A stretch of DNA of 64,000 nucleotides, taken from contig NZ_QJRF01000057.1 of assembly GCF_013393345.1 (NCBI RefSeq), positions 97,214 through 161,213 on the forward strand, in the 5' to 3' direction. Shown here piece after piece: positions 1 to 8,556 of this stretch. The position numbers and the translations under genes were made by a program. The DNA comes from Pseudomonas taiwanensis (lineage in GTDB: Bacteria; Pseudomonadota; Gammaproteobacteria; Pseudomonadales; Pseudomonadaceae). Within the stretch, counting starts at the first letter, position 1, and each line of letters opens with the position of its first letter. The notes beneath the pieces are model-generated. The model searched no databases, was not told where the DNA came from, and was given only the letters and a program-made list of their open reading frames with translations.

Positions 1-28
1 GCTGGAGTCGTACAGCTAGCCAGACAGA

Positions 29-466
29 TCAGGACTCGCCGGTATCCGGCACCAGGTGCGCCGCCAGCACGCCAGCGATGGCGCAGCGTTCGTCGTTGTC
101 GGAGGTGTCGCCGCTGATGCCGATGGCGCCGAGGATCTCGCCGCCGCCATTGCGCACCAGCACGCCCCCCGGCACCGGCAGCATCTGCCCACCGGCCAGG
201 TCGCTCAGGGCGTTGAAGAAGGCCGGCATCGCCGCCGCGCGGCGCGCCAGTTCGCGGCCGCCGAAGCCCATGCCGAGCACCGACGCCGCCTTGCCGCTGG
301 CGATCTGTGGCCTCAGCAGGCTGGCGCGCTCGTCGCGCTTGAGCGCCAGCGGGTGCCCGCCGGAATCCAGCACTGCCACGCACAGGGGCTGCAGGGCCAG
401 CCGTCGGCCTTCGGCGAGGGCGGCATCGACCATCAGCGAGGCCAGTTCCAGAGTGAGTCTGCGCAT
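29..466 (-). CDS. GlcG/HbpS family (DUF336) protein
   Basis: A 145-residue protein of the GlcG/HbpS family, small proteins often found beside catabolic oxidoreductase genes; some members bind haem or corrinoids. The Gly-rich tail with PVPGGVLVR and GAIGISG is typical. The start chosen is the ATG giving MRRLTLELA, because the longer reading adds an unlike Pro/Gly-rich stretch. It begins 5 bp after the amidohydrolase stop, so the two are probably co-transcribed. Its biochemical role here is unknown. Confidence 0.8.
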   Translation of the reverse strand: MRRLTLELASLMVDAALAEGRRLALQPLCVAVLDSGGHPLALKRDERASLLRPQIASGKAASVLGMGFGGRELARRAAAMPAFFNALSDLAGGQMLPVPGGVLVRNGGGEILGAIGISGDTSDNDERCAIAGVLAAHLVPDTGES

Positions 467-471
467 GCCGG

Positions 472-1833
472 TCACCCCCGCGCCGGGACGGGACGCTTGC
501 CAGCCGCCACCGCACGCTGCCGGGTATGCAGCTCGGCCCATTTGACGGTGTTGAAGTCGCTCACCTTGTAGGGGTCGTAGCCCGGCACCTGGGGCTCCAT
601 ACGCTGCCCGCCGAGGTAGACGCCGCGAATGCGATCGCGCTCCTGCAGGATCGCGACGTTCTCCAGGGGCGAACCGTCGATACGGATGAAGTCAGCCCGC
701 CGCCCCACCTCGATGGCGCCCACTGGCTGCGTGGCCGGCAGCATGCGTGCCGAAACCGAGGTGGCGGCGCGCAGCGCCTCGGCTGGGGTGAAGCCCAACC
801 AGTCCACCAGTATCTCGATCTCCCGCGCATGCCATTCACCGTAAGGCGTGATGGCGAAGCCACTGTCGCTGCCGGTCATGAAGGGCACGCCGGCCTCGCG
901 CGCGCGGCGCAGGTTGCGGCAGCCGACGTCGATCACCCGCTGCTGCATGGCCGCGTATCCGCTGCGGGTGGAGGGCTCGTAGTCCTCGGCGAACTCGACG
1001 TTGTTGGCCAGCATGGTGAAGGTGGGCGCCAGGTGGCTGCCGGACTCGAGCATCGCCTCGATGCAGGCGTCGTCGAGGAAGAACGCGTGGAAGATCACGT
1101 CGACCCCGGCGCGGGCGGCGTAGAGCACCGCTTCGCGGCCGTAGGCGTGCACCGCCACCTTCTTGCCGAGGCGATGGGCTTCCTCGACCATCGCGCGGGT
1201 CTCCGCCTCGGTGAAGGCGGCGATGTGTTCGCCGTTGGCGCGGCGCTGGGTGCCGTCCATGGCGATCTTGATGAGGTCGACGCCATCCTTGGCCTGGCGG
1301 CGGATTTCGGCGATTTGCTCGTCACGGGTGGCGCACAAGCGCCCGGTGAAGTATTCCGGCGTGCCGACCCAGCTCGGGAACCAGTCGTTGAGGCTCTGGC
1401 GGTTGGCGATCACGTTGCTGCTGGCGGCGATGCGCGGTCCAGCGAACAGGCCGGCGTTGATGGCGTCGCGCACCGCGATGCTGCACTGGCCGGCGTCCCC
1501 GGGCACCACCACCGAGGTGTAGCCGGCGGCTAGCACGTGCTGGGCGAAGAACAGGCCGCGCAAGGCGCGGAATTCCGCGGAGACGTGGAGGTCGATGTCC
1601 TCCTCGCTCTTGGCGTTGCCGAACACCAGGTGGGTATGGACATCCACCAGGCCGGGCATGACGAAGTGCTCGCCGGTGTCGATCAGGGTTTCGCCTGGTA
1701 GCGGCTGCGGAGCGCTCGCGCGGGGGCCGACATGACTGAACAGGCCGTCTTCGATGATCAGCGCCTGGTCGTGGCGGGCCTGATCTTCCAGGCCGGTGAA
1801 CAGGGTCTTGCAGTGGACGTGGAGTCTGGACAT
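472..1833 (-). CDS. Amidohydrolase family metal-dependent hydrolase
   Basis: A 453-residue amidohydrolase-superfamily enzyme of the imidazolonepropionase/prolidase-like type, hydrolysing C-N or related bonds with a divalent-metal centre. Visible motifs are the N-terminal metal pair HTH (residues 66-68, in GLVDVHTHL), a candidate lysine in DLIKIAMDG, later histidines in VAVHAYGRE and VIFHAFF, and the aspartate of MTGSDSG. There is no signal peptide, so it is cytoplasmic. It lies downstream of LysR, the Rieske ferredoxin and the VanA-like oxygenase on the same strand. The substrate cannot be read from the sequence. Confidence 0.85.
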   Translation of the reverse strand: MSRLHVHCKTLFTGLEDQARHDQALIIEDGLFSHVGPRASAPQPLPGETLIDTGEHFVMPGLVDVHTHLVFGNAKSEEDIDLHVSAEFRALRGLFFAQHVLAAGYTSVVVPGDAGQCSIAVRDAINAGLFAGPRIAASSNVIANRQSLNDWFPSWVGTPEYFTGRLCATRDEQIAEIRRQAKDGVDLIKIAMDGTQRRANGEHIAAFTEAETRAMVEEAHRLGKKVAVHAYGREAVLYAARAGVDVIFHAFFLDDACIEAMLESGSHLAPTFTMLANNVEFAEDYEPSTRSGYAAMQQRVIDVGCRNLRRAREAGVPFMTGSDSGFAITPYGEWHAREIEILVDWLGFTPAEALRAATSVSARMLPATQPVGAIEVGRRADFIRIDGSPLENVAILQERDRIRGVYLGGQRMEPQVPGYDPYKVSDFNTVKWAELHTRQRAVAAGKRPVPARG

Positions 1834-1942
1834 GGCGGTGCGGCCTCTTGTTGTCGTGCCATCACGCTACCCAGTGCCCCTGGAGTGCGGGAAGTGAAGT
1901 TTGCTGCTGGCTGGGCATGAAGGAAATTGATGGCCGCGCTTG

Positions 1943-2866
1943 TCAGGCGGCCACTTCCGCCAATAGTCCGCGTAGCCATGCCAGTGCCGGGTCGCCGTCC
2001 TGGCAGGTGTGCCACTGCAGCACCTGGCGGGTGACCGGGAACGGCAGCGGGGGCTCCAGCAGGCGTATCGGGAAGCGTCGTGCATAGAGCCGCGCCAGGC
2101 GGCTGTGGAGCGTCGCCAGGCACGGACCACCGACGACGAACTCGGGGATCAGCCCGAACTGTTCGACGGCCACCGCGACGCGCCGGTCCAGGCCCTGGCT
2201 GGCGAGGAATTCCGCCTCCATGCTGCCCTGGGCACCGGTTCCCATCTCGCGCACCACATGGGGCGCCGCCAGGTACAAGTCCAGCGTCAGGCCCTCAGCC
2301 AGCGCCGGGTTGTCTACGCAGGCGATGACGCTGAAGCCATCCTCGAACAGGGACTGTCGCGGATGGCGTTCGGAGCCGTGGGCATGGGGCAGGATCACCA
2401 GGTCGCAGTGCCGTTGTTCCAGAGCCTCGTCCACCAGGCCGCCGGCCTCGCCGCCGCGCTGCGGGACCAGGCTGAGCAACTGCAGGTCCACCCCGGGCGC
2501 CACCTGGGCCAGGAGCTGGCGCAGCGCCGGCAGCAGCACCGCCAGCACATAGTCGGAAGCCATGATGCGGAAGCGTCGCCGGGCTTGCCCGGGCTCGAAG
2601 CGGACGTTGGCGAAGGCGATCCCGCGCGCGCCGTCCAGCACCTGGTGGATGTCGGGGTGAAGGCGCTGCATCAGCGCAGTGGGCAGCATGCGCCCACCCA
2701 CCAGGACGAACAACGGGTCCTGGAAGTGTTCGCGCAATCGGCCTAGGGCGGCGCTCACCGCCGACTGGGTCAGGTGCAGGCGGTTGGCCGCCCGGGTGAC
2801 GTGGCGCTCGAGAAACAACGCATCGAGCACCACCAGCAGGTTCAGGTCGAGACCGTGGAAGCGCAC
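1943..2866 (-). CDS. LysR-family regulator, NodD/NahR-like
   Basis: A 307-residue LysR-type transcription factor. The N-terminal winged helix is clear (FHGLDLNLLVVLDALF...AANRLHLTQSAVSAALGRLREHF), followed by a substrate-binding domain with the NodD-type tail [19 protein letters not shown] start at 2866 is chosen because GGAGGAG lies just upstream; the upstream extension is not LysR-like. It overlaps the 3' end of the Rieske ferredoxin gene by 25 bp, indicating translational coupling. It probably controls its own cluster of ring hydroxylation genes; the inducer is unknown. Confidence 0.88.
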   Translation of the reverse strand: MRFHGLDLNLLVVLDALFLERHVTRAANRLHLTQSAVSAALGRLREHFQDPLFVLVGGRMLPTALMQRLHPDIHQVLDGARGIAFANVRFEPGQARRRFRIMASDYVLAVLLPALRQLLAQVAPGVDLQLLSLVPQRGGEAGGLVDEALEQRHCDLVILPHAHGSERHPRQSLFEDGFSVIACVDNPALAEGLTLDLYLAAPHVVREMGTGAQGSMEAEFLASQGLDRRVAVAVEQFGLIPEFVVGGPCLATLHSRLARLYARRFPIRLLEPPLPFPVTRQVLQWHTCQDGDPALAWLRGLLAEVAA

Positions 2867-3267
2867 GCCGGCTCCTCCGTGTCGGCAAGCCCCTCCAGCC
2901 ACAGGCCACCCTCGGCATCGGTCGTTACCGCAAGGGCTTGCAGCGACTGGCCGAGGCACGGGCCGAGCACGCAGAAGCCGTTGTCGGGACGGAACAGCGC
3001 GCCATGGGCGAAGCACACGATGTGCTGCCCATCACCGGACATGAAGCGGTCCTTGCGGTACTGCATGGCCACGTCCAGATGCGGGCAGAGGTTGCGGTAG
3101 ACCCGCACCTGGCCGCGCCAGCGCAGGGCGAGCACGGTGTCACGGCCATGACCCCAGGGGTCGAACCCACGGGCACGGCCCTCCTCCAACTGGTCGTCGT
3201 GGCAGAGGTAGTTCAGATCGTCGGGCACGGCCGGTCTCGGAAATGCTGTTGGGGCGCAGGCTGCCAT
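2842..3267 (-). CDS. Rieske [2Fe-2S] ferredoxin-like protein
   Basis: A 141-residue single-domain Rieske protein. The two cluster-binding boxes are CPH (in NLCPHLDVAM) and CFAH (in VCFAHGALF), matching C-x-H ... C-x-x-H. It has no transmembrane segment, so it is a soluble electron carrier or small Rieske subunit. It follows the VanA-like oxygenase by about 60 bp and overlaps the LysR gene. VanA-type enzymes are usually fed directly by VanB, so a separate ferredoxin here is unusual and may serve the same or a different oxygenase. Confidence 0.85.
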   Translation of the reverse strand: MAACAPTAFPRPAVPDDLNYLCHDDQLEEGRARGFDPWGHGRDTVLALRWRGQVRVYRNLCPHLDVAMQYRKDRFMSGDGQHIVCFAHGALFRPDNGFCVLGPCLGQSLQALAVTTDAEGGLWLEGLADTEEPACASTVST

Positions 3268-3325
3268 GGCGTGCCGGCCCCAACCAATCGCGAGTGGCGA
3301 TGCGAGGTATCGCCCGCCGGGATAC

Positions 3326-4387
3326 TCAGGCCTGGACCGCGCGCACGTCGATCCGGGCCGCCTGCTCGTCGGCGATCAGCTTGTCCAGCACACGGCGGGC
3401 GCGCACCGCGGCTGCATCGCCGTGCAACAGGACCGGCTTCAGAGACCAGAAATCGGCGTCACCGATCATCCCCTGCTGGGCTTCGAGCATTGGCAGGTCC
3501 TCCGTGCTGAACGGCTGGTTGAGGGCGGACACCTGCTCCTCGGCGATGCGCTCACCCAACTCGCCCATCTCGCGGGGGATGGGGAAGGAGAACCAGTAGT
3601 GGGTGGTGGTGTCGGTCTCCGGGGTGAACAGGTGCGGCAGCGGGGTTTCCCGGCCCTCGGCACGCGGCTGCCCGGTAGGCACCGCGCCGGCCAGCAGGAG
3701 CATATTGGCCGGAGCGTCCCAGCGCACGTCGATCCAGCGGTCCACCGGCGTGCCGTGGACGATGCCCATCGCGCCGTAGAGGAAGTCCGGCATGATCTCG
3801 GCGACGGTCTGGCGGTACGACCAGATCGTCTCGCCCTGCTGCTCGACACGGGTGATTGCCTGGCTGACATCACTGCTGCCGAGGGTGCTCGGGTGCAGGT
3901 ATTGGATGTGGGACAGGTCGAGGATGTTGTCCGACTCCAGCACGTAGTTGGCCCGCGCATGTAGGTAGCGCTTGGCAACGTAGTAGCGCGCCGGGTCCAT
4001 GCAGCCAAAGTCCGGGATCGATGCTTCGTCCGCTGCCGCCACGTCGCCCATCCAGATCCAGATGAGACTGTGCTTCTCCACCACCGGGAAAGCCCTTACC
4101 CGCGCCGCCCGAGGGATGCCGCCATCACCATGGGGATTGCGGGTGCAGGCGCCGCTGCCGTCGAACTCCAGGCCGTGGTAAGCGCAGCGCACTTGGCCGT
4201 CGCACAGCGTGCCCATGGACAACGGTGCGAAACGGTGCGGGCAGCGATTGTGGATGGCCTGCACCTTGCCCGCCTCGTTGCGGAAGAAGAGCACGGACTC
4301 GTTGAGCAGCGTACGGGCGAATAGTTCGCCGGCCTTGACCTCATCGTCCCAGGCGGCGACGTACCAGGTGTTGTTCAGTAATTTCAT
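3326..4387 (-). CDS. Rieske non-haem iron oxygenase, VanA-like (copy 1)
   Basis: A 353-residue oxygenase subunit of the vanillate O-demethylase type, which oxidatively demethylates aryl methyl ethers to a phenol plus formaldehyde. The Rieske ligands are C49/H51 (RCPHRFAPLS) and C68/H71 (CAYHGLEF). The mononuclear iron site is seen in DNILDLSHIQYLH (D-x3-H-x4-H pattern). The start MKLLNNTWYV is chosen because homologues begin there. GGACAAGAACAAG, with an Hfq/Crc-type A-rich motif, directly precedes the ATG. It is divergent from a TetR regulator. A matching reductase lies at 5239-6183. Confidence 0.9.
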   Translation of the reverse strand: MKLLNNTWYVAAWDDEVKAGELFARTLLNESVLFFRNEAGKVQAIHNRCPHRFAPLSMGTLCDGQVRCAYHGLEFDGSGACTRNPHGDGGIPRAARVRAFPVVEKHSLIWIWMGDVAAADEASIPDFGCMDPARYYVAKRYLHARANYVLESDNILDLSHIQYLHPSTLGSSDVSQAITRVEQQGETIWSYRQTVAEIMPDFLYGAMGIVHGTPVDRWIDVRWDAPANMLLLAGAVPTGQPRAEGRETPLPHLFTPETDTTTHYWFSFPIPREMGELGERIAEEQVSALNQPFSTEDLPMLEAQQGMIGDADFWSLKPVLLHGDAAAVRARRVLDKLIADEQAARIDVRAVQA

Positions 4388-4398
4388 CTTGTTCTTGT
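4388..4398 (-). promoter_or_regulatory. Hfq/Crc-type A-rich (AANAANAA) site at vanA-like start
   Basis: Reading on the minus strand, AAGAACAAG abuts the ATG of the VanA-like gene and fits the AANAANAA motif bound by Hfq with Crc in Pseudomonas. Its placement over the ribosome entry region suggests catabolite repression of translation. Function is inferred from the motif and position only. Confidence 0.6.
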
Positions 4399-4426
4399 CC
4401 TCATGGGCGTTTCGACAGGGTTGCCT

Positions 4427-4510
4427 GCATCGATGGCCCGTCCCCCTGATATGCTCGCGCCTTCCCGCCGTGACAGCGGCGGGAAGGCTCAGGGGACGGC
4501 CCATCGAAGC
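4427..4510. repeat. 84-bp near-perfect long inverted repeat
   Basis: The arms at 4427-4449 and 4489-4510 pair with only two mismatches and one extra base. Inside them a perfect 12-bp stem (4459-4470 with 4477-4488) closes on the 6-nt loop TGACAG. The left side has about nine unpaired bases between the two stems. It fills the intergenic region between the VanA-like gene and the TetR gene, upstream of both. It is too elaborate for a simple operator and has no T-tract. It could be a leader hairpin, a mobile MITE-like palindrome or a cruciform. Confidence 0.7.
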
Positions 4511-4531
4511 AATGTAAGCAGCGCTCACATT
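4511..4531. promoter_or_regulatory. Probable TetR operator
   Basis: A 21-bp palindrome, AATGTAAGC-N3-GCTCACATT, with one mismatch in the 9-bp arms. It sits 24 bp before the TetR start and 123 bp upstream of the VanA-like start. The size and symmetry are typical of TetR-family operators. Repression of both divergent genes is inferred. Confidence 0.6.
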
Positions 4532-4554
4532 AGTCATCCCCCTTACTCCGGTCA

Positions 4555-5175
4555 ATGGCTTATTCCATGAACGAGACACGTGCGTATCACCACGGAAACC
4601 TGAGGCAATCGTTGATCGACGCCGCCCTCGAAGCGGTTGAACAGAATGGTTACCAGGAGCTATCGCTACGCGACCTGGCGCAGGCACTGGAGGTTTCCAG
4701 GGGCGCGCCCTACCGGCACTTCGCCGATCGCGACGCCCTGTTGCGCGCCTGCGCGGGCGAAGGATTCCGCCGCCTGCTGCAAGCCCATCGCAACGTGGCA
4801 GCGGGTACGGGCACGGCGCAGGACAAGGCGCGGGCGGCCTGCCAGGCATTCCTGGCATTCGCCGAATCGCAGCCGGGGCTGTTCCTGCTGATGTACGACT
4901 CGGGCCTGCTGCAGCAGGCCGAGGACGAAGACGAACTGGGCGGCCTGCTCCAGAGCATCTACGCGGGCATCGCGGCGACGCTGCAGGAAGCCCTGGAAGA
5001 AACCGACGATGACCGCCTGCAGGCGCGCCTGATCGCCATGTGGTCGACGCTCTACGGCTACGCGCGGCTGCGCCAGAGCCGCATGCTCAAGCCCTACATG
5101 CTGGGCTCGCTGACCCGCGAACAGACTGAAGCGGCGGTGATCGCCTCCGCCATCGGTCCGCTGCCGGCCCCCTAG
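4555..5175 (+). CDS. TetR/AcrR-family regulator
   Basis: A 206-residue TetR-type repressor. The N-terminal helix-turn-helix is AYHHGNLRQSLIDAALEAVEQNG...LSLRDLAQALEVSRGAPYRHFADRDALL. The C-terminal half is helical and ligand-binding, with no recognisable metal motif. Another ATG 12 bp downstream (4567) would also give a good N-terminus, and neither has a strong ribosome site. It is transcribed divergently from the VanA-like oxygenase, with a palindromic operator between them, so it probably represses that demethylase module. Confidence 0.88.
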   Translation: MAYSMNETRAYHHGNLRQSLIDAALEAVEQNGYQELSLRDLAQALEVSRGAPYRHFADRDALLRACAGEGFRRLLQAHRNVAAGTGTAQDKARAACQAFLAFAESQPGLFLLMYDSGLLQQAEDEDELGGLLQSIYAGIAATLQEALEETDDDRLQARLIAMWSTLYGYARLRQSRMLKPYMLGSLTREQTEAAVIASAIGPLPAP

Positions 5176-5238
5176 GTCGCACAGCGGCGCACCCTGCCGA
5201 CCCTGGCGTGCGCCGGCCCGGCAGGGTTGCCACCGGGA

Positions 5239-6183
5239 TCAGAGATCCAGCACCAGTCGCGGGCTGCGCGAGCGCGAGCAGCAGGGCGTGAACTGGTCGT
5301 TGCGCCCCTGCTCCTCGACTGTGAGGAACATGTCGCGGTGCTCTGGTTCGCCTTCAAGCACGCGGGTCAGGCAAGTGCCGCAGATGCCCTGCTCGCAGGA
5401 CAGCGGCAGATCGATCCCGGCCTCCTGCAACACGTCGGCCACACTGCGATCCGCCGGCACCTGGAAGCAACGCCCATCGCTGGCAAGTTGCACCTCGAAG
5501 GCACCGTCATCGCCCTTGGCCTGGGGCTCGGCAGCGAAGTACTCGCGGTGCAGGGCCGACTCCGGCCAGCCGGCCTTGCGCGCCTCGTCCAGCACGTGGG
5601 CCATGAAGCCGCCGGGACCGCAGACATACAGGTGATCGCCGTCGGCATAGTCCGCCAGCGCCTCGGCCGTCTGCAGGCGCCGGGTATCGTCGAAGTGGAA
5701 ACTCACCCGTCCGGCGAACGCCGAGGCCTCGATGCGCTCGACGAAGGCCGTGCGCGCCGCCGAGCGGCCGCAGTAGTGCATTTCGAACTCCGCCCCGATG
5801 GCGGCCAGGCGCTCGGCCATGCAGAGGATCGGGGTAATGCCGATGCCGCCGGCGAACAGCCGCGTGCGGCGGGCGCCATGGGCCAGCGGGAAGAGGTTGC
5901 GCGGCTCGCCGATGCGGATGCCGCTGCCCTCCCCGACCTGTTCGTGCATGGCCTGCGAGCCGCCACGGCTGGCCGGGTCCAGCAGCACGGCGATCTGGTA
6001 GCGGTGTCGCTCGTCCGGGTGGTTGCACAGCGAGTACTGGCGCACCTGGCCGTTGGGCAGATGCACATCGATATGGGAGCCGGCGCTGAACGGCGGCAAC
6101 GCGCCGCCATCGGCGCGGGCCAGTTCGAAGCTGACGATGCCCTCGGCTTCCGGGTGTTTGCGGGTGACCCTGACCTCGATCAT
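5239..6183 (-). CDS. VanB-like oxygenase reductase (copy 1)
   Basis: A 314-residue class IA oxygenase reductase passing electrons from NAD(P)H to a Rieske oxygenase. The domain order is an FMN/flavin domain (RQYSLCNHP), an NAD domain ([20 protein letters not shown]) and a C-terminal plant-type [2Fe-2S] domain (CEQGICGTC ... CC). The start MIEVRVTRK is chosen over an ATG 15 bp upstream because homologues begin there and GAGGT precedes it. It lies between the TetR gene and the FAD monooxygenase, same strand as the latter. Confidence 0.9.
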   Translation of the reverse strand: MIEVRVTRKHPEAEGIVSFELARADGGALPPFSAGSHIDVHLPNGQVRQYSLCNHPDERHRYQIAVLLDPASRGGSQAMHEQVGEGSGIRIGEPRNLFPLAHGARRTRLFAGGIGITPILCMAERLAAIGAEFEMHYCGRSAARTAFVERIEASAFAGRVSFHFDDTRRLQTAEALADYADGDHLYVCGPGGFMAHVLDEARKAGWPESALHREYFAAEPQAKGDDGAFEVQLASDGRCFQVPADRSVADVLQEAGIDLPLSCEQGICGTCLTRVLEGEPEHRDMFLTVEEQGRNDQFTPCCSRSRSPRLVLDL

Positions 6184-6286
6184 GGACACTGACCTCATGC
6201 AAAGACGCCCGTCGTGCCCGGAGCGAACCGGGTACGGCGTGCGGAAAGACGGGAACGGCGGCCGCTCCGGCGGCCGGCCGCGGACT

Positions 6287-7411
6287 TCAGATGGGTTCGG
6301 CTGTCAGCTTGAGCATTGCCTTGGTCAGACCGATGCGGTCGAAGCTGGCATCGCGGGCCATTTCCCGTTCGCCGGCCATGATCGAGTTCTCGCTGATGTA
6401 CTTGCAGCGCTCGAAGCGGCGGTCCATGAAACGCTCCAGGCGCTCCTGAATCGAGCCCGCGCCGGTCAGTTCCAGGCTCAGCACCAGCGCGTCCTCGATG
6501 GCCATGCCGGCGCCCTGTCCCAGGTGCGGCGTGGTGGCATGGGCGGCATCGCCGATCAGCAGCACGCGGCCCTTGAACCAGGGCTCGTTGACGAACACCA
6601 CCTCCATCGGCTTGTAGACAACCTGGCTGCTGTCGGTGATCTGCTCGCGCAACTCGCCCACCAGGCCGCCGATCTGGCCGATGCGGTCGCGCATCAGCTC
6701 CGCGAGCTGCGCTGGTTCGTACCAGGGATTACTCGGCTCATGGGAGGTGGAGAACATGTACATCAGGTCGTCGGCCAGCGGCACCAGGCCGGCGTTGCCT
6801 TCGGCACCTACGTAGCTCGCCAGGTGGTCGATGGACGGGTGGCGGGGGAAGTTGTAGCGCCACACCGCCTGGCCGGTGAAACGCGGCTTGTAGGTGTCGC
6901 CGAAAAGCATGCCGCGGATCTTCGAATAGACGCCGTCGGCGCCCACCACCAGGTCGTAGCGGCCGGTACTGCCGTCGGTGAAGGCCACATCCACGCCGTC
7001 CACGTCCTGTTCGAAGGACTCCACCGTCAGCCCCAGGCGCACCTGCGCGCCCAGCTCGATCGCGGTGCCGCTCAGCACCTGGTGCAGGGCCAGGCGCGAG
7101 ATGCCGACGTTGGCGGGATACTCGGGGCCGGCCAGGCGCTGTCCGGGAATGCGCACCAGGGCGTTACCCTGCAGGTCGTAGATACCCACGTCCTCGAAGG
7201 CGTAGGCGGCGTCGAGGTAGTCGTCGAGCACGCCGAGGCGGGCCATCTCGCGCACCACGTTGCTCTGCTGGATGATGCCGACGCCGTAGACGGTCCACTC
7301 GGACTTGATCTCCACCAGGTCCACCGCCACGCCCTGGCGGCGCATTGCGATGGCCGCGCAGAGCCCGCCAATGCCGCCGCCAACTATGAGTACCTTGCTG
7401 ATATCGCTCAT
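6287..7411 (-). CDS. FAD-dependent aromatic hydroxylase
   Basis: A 374-residue group A flavoprotein monooxygenase of the salicylate/3-hydroxybenzoate hydroxylase type, hydroxylating a phenolic ring with NAD(P)H and O2. The Rossmann motif GGGIGG is at residues 11-16, the second FAD motif is [18 protein letters not shown], and a DG motif is in [13 protein letters not shown]. The start [10 protein letters not shown] is chosen; an upstream extension is not conserved in type. AACAAGAACAAGGA precedes the ATG, combining an Hfq/Crc motif and ribosome site. It is divergent from the NodD-like LysR with a nod-box-like site between, so it is probably the first enzyme of that regulon. Confidence 0.9.
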   Translation of the reverse strand: MSDISKVLIVGGGIGGLCAAIAMRRQGVAVDLVEIKSEWTVYGVGIIQQSNVVREMARLGVLDDYLDAAYAFEDVGIYDLQGNALVRIPGQRLAGPEYPANVGISRLALHQVLSGTAIELGAQVRLGLTVESFEQDVDGVDVAFTDGSTGRYDLVVGADGVYSKIRGMLFGDTYKPRFTGQAVWRYNFPRHPSIDHLASYVGAEGNAGLVPLADDLMYMFSTSHEPSNPWYEPAQLAELMRDRIGQIGGLVGELREQITDSSQVVYKPMEVVFVNEPWFKGRVLLIGDAAHATTPHLGQGAGMAIEDALVLSLELTGAGSIQERLERFMDRRFERCKYISENSIMAGEREMARDASFDRIGLTKAMLKLTAEPI

Positions 7412-7420
7412 GGATGAATC

Positions 7421-7432
7421 CTTGTTCTTGTT
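7421..7432 (-). promoter_or_regulatory. Hfq/Crc-type A-rich site before FAD hydroxylase
   Basis: The minus strand reads AACAAGAACAAG about ten bases before the ATG and next to the AAGGA ribosome site. It contains two overlapping AANAANAA matches. Confidence 0.6.
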
Positions 7433-7576
7433 GTGGGAGCGCACGGGCGATCGCGAGCGTGACGGCCCGTGCCGGGTAGGTATTTCGAGGGGGACCACGC
7501 AAGCGCGGCAGGCAGCACGACAGCCGGAGAGCGGCCCTTGGGAGCACAGGCTAGGAAGGCGCGAACAATTTGACTA

Positions 7577-7613
7577 ATCGTTAGTCGGGATGCAGGGTAT
7601 CGCGAAAATAAAT
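7577..7613 (-). promoter_or_regulatory. Nod-box-like operator 1
   Basis: The layout is ATC-N9-GAT-N7-ATC-N9-AAT on the plus strand. In the direction of the hydroxylase this becomes ATT-N9-GAT-N7-ATC-N9-GAT, matching nod-box architecture with one changed base. It also holds the perfect GACTAA-TCG-TTAGTC palindrome at 7572-7586. It lies 166 bp upstream of the hydroxylase ATG and 11-47 bp before the LysR ATG, so it can serve the divergent promoter and LysR autoregulation. Confidence 0.75.
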
Positions 7614-7623
7614 ACAACTAGAG

Positions 7624-8556
7624 ATGCCTGGAATGCGCTTCAAGCACCTGGACCTGAACCTCCTGGTGGCACTGGATGTGCTGCTCGAAGAGCAGAACAT
7701 CACCCGTGCCGCCGCCCGCCTGCACATGACCCAATCGGCCACCAGCGGTGTTCTCGGACGCCTGCGGACCTACTTCGAAGATGACCTGCTGGTGCAGGTC
7801 GGCCGCAAGATGATGCCCACCCCGCTGGCCAAGGAACTGGAAATCCCGGTTCGCGAAGTGCTGCTGAAAATCCAGACTTCCATCACCGCCAAGCCGGTCT
7901 ACGACATCGCCGAGAGCAAGCGGCACTTCCGCATCATGGCCTCGGACTACCTGATCAGCGTGCTGTTCGCCGAAGTGATCCGCGAGATCAACAACGAAGC
8001 CCCGAACATCACCTTCGAACTCATCAGCCCCGGCGAGACCGCCGTCGAGATGCTCATGCGCGGAGAGGTGGACCTGATGATCGCGCCGGAGCACTACGTC
8101 GCCAAGGAACACCCCTCGCAGTTGCTCTTCGACGAGCAGCACGTCTGCGTGGTGTGCGCCGAGAACTACAGCATCGGCGAGCGCCTGACCCTCGAACGCT
8201 ACCTGGAGCTGGGGCATGTGGGCGTCGCCTTCGGCCGCAGCCGCACGCCCGGCATCGAGGAATGGTTCATGTCCCAGTACGGCTGCAAGCGCCGCCTGGA
8301 AGTGATCACCCACGACTTCAACACCCTGCCGCAACTGGTCATCGGCACCCAGCGCGTCGCCACCATGCACAGCCGCCTCGCGCGACTCTATGCGCGCAAC
8401 CTGCCGCTGCGCATCCTGCCGCCGCCCGTGGAGCTGCCGACGATGCAGGAGTACATGAGCTGGCACCGCAGCCTGGATCGCGACCCCATGCTGCGCTGGC
8501 TGCGCGAGAAGCTGATGGAGATGGTCCGCCGCCCGGAGTCCCCCGTCACCCTCTGA
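7624..8556 (+). CDS. LysR-family regulator, NodD/FdeR-like
   Basis: A 310-residue LysR regulator. The N-terminus [20 protein letters not shown] closely resembles NodD, followed by the helix-turn-helix [23 protein letters not shown]. The ligand domain carries the tail [21 protein letters not shown] and [15 protein letters not shown], a NodD/NahR-class signature. It is divergent from the FAD hydroxylase across a nod-box-like site. Two similar sites lie before the hydrolase/dioxygenase pair and the DUF1302-led operon, so this protein is the likely activator of all three. A flavonoid-like or other phenolic inducer is inferred from family resemblance. Confidence 0.9.
   Translation: MPGMRFKHLDLNLLVALDVLLEEQNITRAAARLHMTQSATSGVLGRLRTYFEDDLLVQVGRKMMPTPLAKELEIPVREVLLKIQTSITAKPVYDIAESKRHFRIMASDYLISVLFAEVIREINNEAPNITFELISPGETAVEMLMRGEVDLMIAPEHYVAKEHPSQLLFDEQHVCVVCAENYSIGERLTLERYLELGHVGVAFGRSRTPGIEEWFMSQYGCKRRLEVITHDFNTLPQLVIGTQRVATMHSRLARLYARNLPLRILPPPVELPTMQEYMSWHRSLDRDPMLRWLREKLMEMVRRPESPVTL

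Noticed and set aside
2867..3016. 50-residue N-terminal extension of the LysR protein
   Set aside because: It lies inside the Rieske ferredoxin gene and is Arg/Pro-rich. The GTG at 2866 has a strong ribosome site and gives the family start.
4388..4858. 157-residue N-terminal extension of the VanA-like oxygenase
   Set aside because: It runs antisense through the TetR gene and the long palindrome. VanA proteins begin at MKLLNNTWY-type sequences.
4567..7411. A fourth nod-box-like site near the first VanA/VanB module
   Set aside because: I looked in the gaps upstream of the VanA-like and VanB-like genes and found no ATC-N9-GAT-N7-ATC-N9-RAT pattern.
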